From Beaufortia kweichowensis (Eukaryota > Chordata > Actinopteri > Cypriniformes > Gastromyzontidae), in assembly GCA_019155185.1 (NCBI GenBank), contig CM032811.1, forward strand, positions 2,658,287 to 2,722,286: a stretch of DNA of 64,000 bases, written 5' to 3'. The translations under genes and the position numbers were made by a program. Position 1 is the stretch's first letter; each line of letters begins with the position of its first letter. Below, piece by piece: positions 13,169 to 25,100 of the stretch. The notes under the pieces were generated by a model. The model saw only the letters and a list, made by a program, of their open reading frames with translations, was not told where the DNA came from and searched no databases.

Positions 13169-16100
13169 ATTTAGCAAACCTTTATTACAAATAGAAATGA
13201 CCCGTAAACCCGGGTTCTTTCACTATGATAAAGCTGTGAAAGTTGGTCAAGCACAGAACACAGACACACACTTACTGTACACAAACACTTACACACAAAA
13301 CACAGACACATACACGCAAAAACAGACACAAAAACCCACCTGCACAGAACAAAGACACACTCAACCCTCCATACATTTGAAACCACTTTACTTCTTTTCA
13401 GCTTTTGAGCTAGCAGACACACAAGAAACCTAACTAAATGCAAAACAGCTAAAAAAAATCATCCAATGTCCTTTATAAGCCATATAAGCCACACTTGAAC
13501 TATCTCAGCCATCCAATGTCTGGATGGCCAGAGCGGGGCTATCAGTATTAACGACAGGCCTTGTTTCCTTAGCTAAAGTGGGGGTAATTAAGCTTAGAGG
13601 AGGGAATGAGTATAATAGAATGACTGACCATGAGTGCGCTAAATCATTCACACCCAGTTAAGCGGTTTCATGCGAGGCGAAGAGATCTACAGCAACCTGA
13701 CCGTACCTCTGCCATATCTGGTTCACTACTTGGGGATGGATTTTCCACTCCCCGTACCGGGGCTTCCCCCTAAACAATAAATCTGCCTACCCTGTTAAAA
13801 ATTCCCAGAACATGAGTTGGCCTGAGAGATAACATCCCTGTGTCGCTCCACAAGATTAGCTTTTTTGCCAACTGATGCAGTTGAATGGAACTTGTGCCCC
13901 CCAGTCGATTTATGTAAGCAACCACTGTGGAATTGTCTGTTTTCACTAAAACATGTTGGCCCTGGATGAGCCTCAGGAAATGTTTCTGGGCTAACCACAT
14001 TTCTAGCAACTCTAAATAATTGATGTGTCTGTGAATCAGCTCCCATTAGAGTCGCTTTCCAGCACTTTAAGGATGCGTCCGTTGTCAGAGAGACTCTTGA
14101 TGACACTCCCCCCCAAAAAAAGAATTCCTATCCTGAGCATTGCAGGGCTTTGCGGACAGTGTCGTAGCGCTCCGACAAACACCTGAGTAATTCTTACCGA
14201 CTGGCTGAGATGCTGCTGAGAGCACAGGCACAAATGCGTGATCCACATTTTGAACAGTCCCGAATGTATAATGAGATGAAGCTACAATCCCCAACATTTG
14301 TAAGCATTTGTCTGTACAGCACATTATGCAATAGGTAGATAATTTTATCACGGATTACACGTGCTACGGATTGCAACTGTAACACGTCACGTCAGGGTAT
14401 TTTTTCTCCCTTAAGGAGTTTTTTTGAATCACTAACCACTGACTGTTATTTTTTTAATACCTGTAAAGCTGCTCTGGTACAATGAACTTTGTGAGAAAGC
14501 GCTATACAAATAAAATTGAATTGAATTGAAAATAAGAATGGCTCGCCTTAATGCGGACGCTACTCCAAATCTTAAGGGTGTCACTTCGGTGATAAACAGA
14601 TGCTTCAATTGACAAACAGCCAATTTAGCCTAGCCTAGTACAAAATTCAACAACTGACATAAAAATCTTTTTTTCATCACATATTTAAAACCCTAAATAA
14701 ATAACTCGCAACTAAAAATTTAACTGCAACTTGTAAAAATGTTTCTTAACACAAAAGCATGAAATATGGTTTCACACAAAAAGGACATTCAGCACCATGA
14801 GGGATTCTCCACTGCAAATCACTTTCTCTTTTGGTCAACGGTGGTTTAAAAAGTGCCCTCCGTTTAGGTTTTCTTTCCACATCCAATTTAAACTAATCAC
14901 ACAATGTTTGTACAATGTCTTCTTAACACCTTGTGCAAGGATTCAAAGTTTTCAAAAAAACCCTCCAGAAACCCATTTCACATCCAAAGAAAAAAAACAA
15001 AGAATTTTTATTTGAAAATTGCTCATATTTTGAGCTTATTATTGATCGATACATTACTTATCTATATAAACAAACCTTTCAAATATGTAATGTGAAAAAA
15101 ATTAATGAATACTTCTCATGTGTTACCGCTGTCCGTGTAGAGACAAGAGTCGCGGAGACAGGAATACTTCAACGAATACTTTACTAGGAATAAACACCAG
15201 GAATACATCCAATGGAACAAAGAGAGCTTCACACGCAACAACATACACTAACATTAACACACGAAATTGAACAAAGGCAAACACAAGGATTAAATAAGGT
15301 CCATAATGACACAGGTGCCGGTGATAAACAATGATGATTGATAGTGAACAGGTGAGTGGAGTGCAAAGGATTATGGAGAATGGAGTCCAGGGGAACACAT
15401 AGGGCTGTGACAGTACCCCCCCTCCCGGAAGGCGCGTCCTCGCGCCGCAGAAGGACCAACAGAGGAGGGAGGGTGGGGGTCCTGGAGGGGGAGAGGGTGA
15501 CGAGGACGGTGAGCCAGGCCCCATCTGGCCAAGGTGGGGATGAAGGAGGGAGGAGCCATGGTGGAGTGGGCGACGGAGTCATGGGGACGACAGCCTGAGT
15601 CAACCACGGGGAAGTGGGATCCCGGGCGGAGATGGAAGGCCGCAGAGCCAGGGTGACTCGTAGGTCCCGGAGGGCCGAGGCGGAGCCAACGGCTCTGCCG
15701 ACCGAGATGGAGCTGTGGTCTCGACAGAGTGCGGCGACAGCGGAGGGACCGAGGATGAAGGAGGAGCCGGAGGGAGGGAGGAGCCTGACCGAGCCAGCGG
15801 GACGCACCGCCGAGCCGCAGGTGGAGAAGGGGAGGCCAAGGGAGAGGGAAGGTCGACTCCCGACCAAGGCGAGGCCGGAGAGACGAGGGAGCCTGGTGGA
15901 GGTAGTGCGAGGGAGAGGCACAGTGGGGGCAGGCGAGGGAGGTAAGGGTAGAGGTGGAGCTGTAGGGTCAGAGGGCCGTAGAGGAGTCTGGGCCTCGGAG
16001 GCAGGAGGCGGAGTAAGGGGAGCTGCACTCCATGTAGGCGCCAGGGCCCGGAAGGCCTGAGGCGAGCCCCAGCGCCTAGGTGGCGAGCAGAGGGACAGAG

Positions 16101-19100
16101 GGGAACTGGGGAAGACAGGGGAGCCAGCCAGGCAGGAGACAGAGGAGGCGGGAGAGGGAGGCTGGGGGGGAACTTGGAGACGGGGTCAGGAGGCTCGGGG
16201 TCAGGACCCTCCGGGGTCAGGAGGCTCGGGGTCAGGACCCTCCGGGGTCAGGAGGCTCGGGGTCAGGACCCTCCGGGGTCAGGACCCTCCAGGGTGGGGT
16301 CAGGGGCTCGGGGTCAGGGGCTCGGGGTCAGGGGCTCGGGGTCAGTAAGAGAGGTCTCATATTTTGGTTAACTACTCCTTTAAATTGTTCTACAGAAGAG
16401 GAAATTGCTAATAGAATACTCATGCTTCCCAATCTTACGAACACACGTTTTATATGCAAGCACTGAATACACCAAAAAAGACATTTAGTCTTCACATCTT
16501 GTGCTCATGAAATTGGAAATCATTTTGATATATAAGAGGTCATTGTACTACAAAACATACTGTTTCACAACACATATTGTACTATAAAACACAAGTTTTA
16601 TAGGTGAAACTTCAGCTCTTTTTGGACTAAAGAGGATGACAGACAGAAGAATATTATTTCTTCATTACTACCACAGATTCATTACCACTAAATCTGTCAA
16701 ACGGCTGCTTAACCCTTACCCTACATCCACCTCCTAAACCCAAAAAACATCATTCTCACTAGGATGATGTTCACTCTTCTAAGAAACTGTTACTCAAAAA
16801 TGGGATGGTTAAAAAAATATCAATACCGAACAGTTACCGATATGTACACAATTACATTCTAATGTTCTGCTAATAATTTGCTGACATGTATGGCTTGGTG
16901 CAGCATACACGATTTAAGTTTATTTTACTGGTGTCTGCTGGAAGTTCTACTGATTTCATTAGGTTTTAAAAAATAAACCCTTCACAAAGTTACAACAGTG
17001 GATTATTTTGTGTGCCTAATAACTGGTATATTGAGAAGTGTTACTGTACATGTACAACCATAACATAAAAACAGGCAAAAGCTCATTCAGTTGTAAGTTT
17101 CACAATCATTATGAATCTAAATTAAATGCAACAAAGAGTGTGCTAACTTTGGTGTGTTGCATGCAGTGGTCAAATTGTAAAGCGTAAACGATCGCTTCCC
17201 TGCTGCACAGCATTTGCAACAGATGGACCGCACCGGATCTGCGTGCAGTGAGAATGATCTAATCTGTTAACATGGGTACGTAAAAATGATGCGCTGCAAA
17301 CGGAGTATAGAGAACCAGGCGTTAACCTGGGCGCAGAAAAGAATTATGCGCTGCTTACACATGAAGTATGAAACCCAGCAGGTTGATTATCATGTGACCG
17401 AGTGGTAATTGGTAAGACTTACAGCTACTACACCAGAAACCTGAGTTCAATACCTGTCTCTGTGCGTTTTTACTTTTGTGCTATAGTGATATCGGCGACC
17501 ACAGGAGAACATTCACTACGGAGCAGCTGTAGCGACAAGAATGTCTCGTTAACAAACACGTTTCATCTATTTTGTAGTTGAATGTAAGACTAAGGAGAAA
17601 AGTCTTTATTTACTCCTGACATCTAAGCTGCTGAAGATGCAGTGGATTAGTAGTAGCGCACACACGTGTTCTCTGTGCTCTCTCTCCAGAAGGGGGCGGA
17701 GATCAGCAGCTCTCTTAAGCCGGGATCTGATTACAGAATTCTCTGCCCGATTTTACTCTGATTTCCCCCTCCCCATAAATGCCTCTATAATGTTTCCTCC
17801 AAAACATACCATAACTGGACAGATAAGAAAAACACCTGTGGGGAGAACATTATCTGTTGAAACATCAGTGATTACCAGTAGTATACAACTATTTTCTAAT
17901 CCACACTCACTTCTGCTGCTGCTTTTGTTTTCTGTCGCTATAACAGAAACAGCAAGAGCCCAGCTTTAGACACACACACCAAAAACCTTGCGTACTTAAA
18001 TAAACCTAAAGAATTGACATTTAGAGCATGATATTAAGAAATTAACAAAAATCTGTGGTGCATTTTGAGTTTTGACCTGAAACTGACACTATGACACATT
18101 CTGTGGACCCCTAAGACTTCTATTGCATCTTGTAAAAAGGGTCATTGTCACCTTTAACAAACTAGATAAAAAATATATAGTAAAAGCAGTATTACTGCAA
18201 AATATTATTACAAATTAAAGAACTTTTCTATTTGAATACATTTTAAAATGTATTCCTGTGATGACAGCCGGATGTGCAGCATCATACTCCAGTCTTCCAT
18301 GTCACATGATACTTCAGAAATCAGGTCTATCAGGATTAAAGAGTAGCTTATCACTGTAAAAACTAAAGAATCCTTGAGGAACCATTTGGGGTTCCTCACA
18401 CTGCCACACCGGCGGAACCGTCAGGAGGACCTCTGAGGAACTTCAGAACTGAATTTAAGTGAATTATATCCCATACTACATCCACATTTCAGTGACTTTA
18501 ATGTTTGGTTGATCAATATACAACATATTAATACTATATATAAAAATTTTAAGATTAAAAAAAAAAAAATCAAGCGATTTTGGGCATTTATCTAGCATTT
18601 ACATTTAGATTTAGGCATTTAGCTGATGCTTTTGTCCAAAGCAACTTACATTTACATTACATTTACATTTAGGCATTTAGCTGATGCTTTTGTCCAAAGC
18701 AGCTTACAAATATTTAGAAGACAATTAAGGCAATACATCATAAGAGGGCAACAATAATAAGATGAAATGCTTTAGTAAATTTAAAGTGCTCCACATACCA
18801 AAGCCAAGAGTGGCACAGTCTTAAAATAGAATGTGTAAATGACAAGCCATCACACCAACCATGCCGCAGTAGCAGCCACACATACTTAGATACATTTCCA
18901 TCCATCCACCACTTGAACAGAGCAAGACATTGGGTTTTCACTTTAGGCAATAAAAACTTTTTCAATTCAGCTCAGTTTTCGTTTATATAATGCTTTTCAC
19001 ACATTATAATTAAAAAGAAATAACAATAATAAAAAAAATGCATTACATAAATGCTATTATTGCAAGTTGTTCTCTGTACATTAATGGGACTAGACTGAAA

Positions 19101-22100
19101 GAAATACTATGGTGGATTGTGTGCAAGTGTCCATTGTCAACTGAAAGAAAATACTTAAAGTAAGTAATATTTACCGTAAGTAATATCTCTGTTAGTGGTT
19201 CTAGGTAATGTACATTATTACAACGTGCCGAGTAGCATCATAATCATAATTTGCAGAGTTAATAATATTAATGTTGCTGACAGTTGTTACCGGGTGTACC
19301 GTGCACACAAGAGTCACGGAGACAGGAAATCTTCAAGAACACTTTTACTTGGAACAAACAGGGAATACATCCAAAGAAAAAACACAAGGCTTAAATAAGT
19401 CCATTAATGAAGGTGCCAGGTGAAGGTGATAAATGATGGAGGCTGATGAGGAACAGGTGCGTGGAGTGCAAGGGATTATGGGCAATGGAGTCTTGGGGAA
19501 ATGTGAGGCTGTAACAACAGTGGTTTACTTACAATAGTTATAATGTGCAGAGTATCAGCTCAATGTTAAATGCCACAGTAAAATTAGATGTACCGACGAC
19601 CACTAACCACTAACACAAGCATATAAGGGCAAATGCCACACATATTATATAACATTTTTTACCAACTACAATGTGTAAACATTTTTTCGTCTAAACACAC
19701 TTTTACATCTCAGCACAACACTCATTCCCCCAACCATCAAAAAGGGCCATCAATATTAAACTCACTCCATTCCCTCACATTCTCTTCATGTTTCCTGTAA
19801 GTCATGCTTGTTGCAATATACCTCAGTTGTCTCACCTACCAAAGGAAGGAGCCTAAATATTGACTTGCGGGCCACCTCCAACCTAACCCCCATGTGACTC
19901 ATGGGTTTTCCTATTTATGACCTTACTGTTGCTGAAGTCTACTTTTAATTTTACACATGATGCTTCGATTAGAGATACACCCAAGGTTAGTGTAGACATA
20001 ATGCTACCCATATATTGCATGTCCTTATATTGCACTGAAATAAGCTTCTCAGTTAGACCTGCACAATTGTTCCCTCTTTCTCTTTTGTAGATATAACATT
20101 TCAGGAATAATATTCTTTGTTTTTTCTATAACATCTATGACTAGAACTATTCATGCATATAGTACGTAAGCGCTAATACAAGGTGTTAGGTGTTGTGTTG
20201 GTGTGTGCACACTGAGCAAATGTGTGCAAACAGTGTTTGTGCTAAGTGAAACCCAGATCTGACTATAAGAGGATGTGGTCTGCCTGTTCTCAGTGAAGCT
20301 TACAAGGAGAAGTTTGCAAACACACACTCGCACACACACGTCATGTCTTGTTGTCAAGCACTTTCTGCACAAGAAACATAGAAATATAAGACATTTTCCA
20401 AAGCTGTGGTGACTAAGCAACATCATGTCATAAACTGTTATACTAGAGGATTTGCTGAAACACGTGCAATCTCCAGCAAGATTAACCATGTTTAACCATT
20501 TATCATAATGTACAAACATTTTCAAAATGACTACAGACAAATGCATGCATACCAACGTAAGAGAAGTTGAAAAACTTACAGTAAAGTCAAGGTCTGGAAA
20601 TAGTAGCAGGTCCTGCAGTGGGTCTTCCCTGAGCTCTGGTTCAAGCTCTGAGATCACGGCCTCATAGTCAAGAGGGTCTATGACTTTGGGTTTCTCCTGC
20701 TTGAGGACACAAACAGAACACCATCATCATCAAAAAAATCACCAACATTATCAGAATGAAAAACAGAATAGAAGCCTCAGAGGCACAAATCTTATGTCTT
20801 TGTAGTAAAACTACACTAGGTTTACTAAATTATCTACAGAAGTATGATAATATACTGTAGTATAATATCATTAATTCATCAGATTTTAACAACCAATCCA
20901 TAAACAGTTGGATCTATGTGTGTGTGTGGTGTTCACTTTATATAGGCCTAGGTTATTTCCATCCAGCTTGTGATCGACACTGTTGTATAAAAAGTCTTAC
21001 AGATTGCTGATTTAGTTTTCATATAAAACTGTTACTGCAGGAAAAATAGTGATACTGTAACAGTGATGTGCAATTTATGTTTGCATGGTCAGTGCTGTTT
21101 ATGTTGAGGCTGTGTAAACATTTACAATGTTTGGTCTCCTTCAAAGCACTTTAATACATAATTCTGTGTAGACTCTAAATTGGTTGGATATGTTTTGTTT
21201 TTTCCAGCTGATTTACACTGACATGAAATCAGACTTCACTTACCCTAATTTACAGCATTTTTACAGTCTAAATAGTTCCTTATCTCTTATATAGTGCATT
21301 GTGCGCCACCACATAGGACATAAAAATGTGTCAACAAGTGGCTGATTTCAGAGCTTTATAATTTAGGGGGACGGGCGACTTCAGATTTTAAAGAGCATTC
21401 GATTAAACAGTAAATTTGATGAGCTGTAAAATGTCATTAAAATTTTACTTTTTTTTGAGTGCTTGTGAGTGAGCATGTGAATTAGTTTTGAATGCTTAAA
21501 AAAAATGTGAATTTGGTTATTTTTTTGGATCATCCCAGTTTACAGACATCCTTAAGACAAAAAGGTAAAAATGACTCACAATAATGACTGTCAGAACGGA
21601 CCGTGATATCTGTTAAAATGTAAAATAAATCAACAAATGCAACTATAAGTAAACACACAAAAAGGACCGTTTTTACTTTACATGTTTTTTTTCTTCTTTT
21701 TTTTCCAAATTGTTCTCAACCTTAAAGTAGTTCTGCTTTCTAAATGCTATTATTTGTTGACTTCCTCAGTTGACATGACCTGTACTATATTAGGGTATTT
21801 TAACAAATTCCCTCTAGCAAGCAAAGAGAGTATACATGATACTGCCAAACCTACAAAAAGCATATTGTGACCACAGCAAATCCTTGTTGCATTGTATTAC
21901 ATTTTACGTTTGTTTGTCCAACATAAATTAAATTGCTATTTATCATGAACTATAAAACCCAAAACAGAACTGTCACATTAAGGTTGACGCGCACATTTTC
22001 AGCAACCTTTTGGAACTAAAGCCCCCCAAGCCTCCCCTATCATATGGCATGCCCCCCCTGTGCGAATTAAATCATACGAATTGCGTTTCTGCATCTCGTT

Positions 22101-25100
22101 GGCCACGGCATCCTTACATTAATCAGTGGGACACCTGCACTTGCTTAATTGAAAATAAAGAAACTCTGTCAGAGCCTGTGGCTGAGTGGACAGCGCTCCA
22201 AACATATATACAGCGCAACTGCACTTCGGCGACGCGAGTTCGAATCCCGGCTCTGGCTTCCTTTCTGAGCCCGCTACCCTGTCTCTCCTCCCAAATCACT
22301 TACTGTCTCACTACACTTGAAAATGATAAAAAGGTGGGAAAAAAGAAACTCTGACCCATGCAAATGAACCTCAGCAAAATAACTGCTGAATTGTTGTTTC
22401 AGTCCCTCAACATGTTGAGCGACTGCGTTAATCAAAGGAGATACACTTCTCCCTGTCTCTTGCATACAGTCAGCGAAGTTGGGAAACAATCAGTTAATCA
22501 GCCAATCACACCAAAGGTCCAGTTTGCCAATGAATTCACTGACTTTGTCAGAACGGAGCAAGATGTTGGCATATCTCCCTAGCGTCGATGTGTTCGACAA
22601 ATTTAACCTGTCGATAATGTCTACAAGGTATGACAACTGTGCTTAACCACAGGGGGTCGTCCAGGTACTGCTCAAGGTCGGACTTCACATTAACAAGAAA
22701 CATGTTCACCTCTTCGAACGCAATTGGAAAAGGCGATGTAAAACCCAACCTCTGGAGAGCCAGCAAACCCCAGTGTAAAAAAGGAGCTGCTCATGTTCAG
22801 CTCCTATTACCTGACAAAGCAAGGAAAACAACCTTGCATTTAATGGCCGAGCTTTAATGAAATTGACAATTTGCACTGCCTGCTTTAAAACTGTCCCAGG
22901 AGACTTTGATGCAAGAGATTTGCGATGAATCATACAGTGGGTCCACTTGGCTAACAGGGCTAAAATTTGGACACGAATGACCAGACCGCTAAACCTCCCA
23001 GTCATTGAATGGGCACTGTCCGTGCATATCCCAACACATTTATCCCACGAAATGCCTGCATCCTGTAAGCAACTGTGCTAGCGCTTTAACATCAGTTGTC
23101 TCATCAAGCTGTAGGCATAGTACTGGCTTTGCATGATGTTAGCTAGCAATTGGTCCTTAACATTGCTTGCCATGTCAGATATGCGGCAGATAATGTTGTT
23201 GTTAGAAGGGGAAAATTCTCTTCAAACATGACCTGACAGATATCTTTGGCTGTCGGTAAGATTAGCACCTCTGCAGATGTGTGAAGATCGTTTATAGAAA
23301 CCTGCTATAGAATTTTTTTTCTGCTGTTCAAGGTCACATAACTTTTCATGTGAAATAATCTAAGGGTTTAGCTTGCATGGCTTCATGCTGTCATTTGCAG
23401 ATATACAGTAAAGCCTAACTGAATATAGCTAATGTCATACTTTTTCCCCAAGCAGAGTGTTTTTTATTTCAAGTAGAGCATTTTTATTTAAATGCAATAA
23501 AATTCATCATATAAATATATACCCAAATGCCCTGTCTCAGCAAAGTTAAAGGAAATAGCAGAAAGGTTATAGCCTTCAGTCTATTACACCGCACTTGATC
23601 TAATATAAACAGAACTGATGGATAGAAGACAAACATGCCATGCCTTGCAACATAGATTACATCCTTTTGAAATTAAATATTACTGTTATCACTTAGCCTA
23701 AGTAACAGTTTTATATTTTAAATCTGTTAGACCTAAGTTTTATACAACTGCGGCTGTCACAAGCTGTCAATTGAGCCAGTCTGTGACGTAAACAAAACGC
23801 TATTGGTTATTTTTAAAAGGGGAAGAGTTACTCTATATTTCAGTGGAAATTCAGTAACAGAGAAATAAATACTAGTGACATAACACATATTTTCTAAGAC
23901 ATTTACAATGTATTCACAGTAATACAGTATATCATTACTGTGAATGCAACTGTTAAACTACAATAAACATGTAATTAATTTCATAGTTTGTCATGTAAAA
24001 TGCACAGTTAATATCATTCAGTGTTACTCGTTGTTTTATCTTGTTTATCGTAACTAATTCAAAATGACTTCTGGGTGATATTGTTGCATAATATTTAACC
24101 TGATAACCGTCACAGCAGAAATTGAGTATTGAGATCTGGACTACTTCTTTTTGAATCTTTAGAATTAGATGTTTTTTTTAAACATTTAACATTTAAGTCT
24201 CAAACAATTAAGTCTTTTATTTTTTTCATTTTAGTTGTTTTTTAATAAATTACAGTAACATTTAAATTTTTTAATAATTTTTCTGTTTATGTTTATTGTT
24301 ATGAAACACATCTTGAGTCTTATACCTTTCCATTAATATATAGTTTGTCATGATTAGATTAAAATTCAACTATAAAATATTCAATATTCAAGGGAAATAA
24401 CATAGGTGTTCCTCCTGAGGAACGGTGACATTTAACAGGTTAAGCTTTATTTGTACATGTTTGTATAAATTGCCCGTACTAAAATAAATTGAATTTAGTT
24501 GAACACCGGTAAGTAAATTTTCCATGGACACAAATGTTATACTATAGTCCAACAGTCACTTCTGTCTGTAAAATACATATATACTTTATCAATTTAGGTC
24601 AACAGTATCCACATGTTTTGAAGTAAGCAACATAAGGAGCTGCCAGTCCAATATCCAATATTCTTAAGCATACAACATAAAAAACAACAAAGCAGTATGC
24701 GTTTAGTGTAATCAACTTTAACAGACAGAAGTTATAAATCATTAGCAACAGTACAAAACCTTTATAAAAGCATCACTTTCCTGTAGACATATTGCAAGTA
24801 AACTGGTTTTCAAATGCAAGAAAAATATGTGACCACATTGAGAGAGAAATACAAGGTAATAGCGGAAATAAAATAATGAGAAAGTTAAAATACATACACA
24901 GCTTACTCGAGTGCAGTCAGCTCGCACCCGTCTGCCTTTTATTTTCTTCCGAAATGTGATTTTACTTCTAAAACTCATAATAACACACGTGCACCCAAAT
25001 GCACATGCACACAGAGAAGAAAGAGAGGAAGAAATTTCCTGAGTGTAAGTGCAAGTGAAACCTGTCAGAATGTAAGCACGTGGTTGGGGGAAGCAGACCT

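Noticed and set aside
12956..13443. ORFs of TH- or CV-repeat composition on both strands
   Set aside because: Produced by the GT/GA microsatellite and adjacent CA-rich DNA.
15229..16060. Long Pro/Ser- and Arg/Gly-rich ORFs on both strands (230, 148 and 142 codons)
   Set aside because: Driven by GC-rich composition within an LTR-element fragment; no domain and no support for one frame over another.
20151..20657. 168-codon minus ORF starting MISELEPELREDPLQD
   Set aside because: This is dock10 exon 2 read through its donor into intron 2; only the first part is real.
22168..22256. A functional tRNA gene
   Set aside because: A and B boxes and an acceptor-like stem are present, but the T-stem pairs poorly, there is no proper anticodon arm, and a 12-bp target duplication shows it is a SINE.
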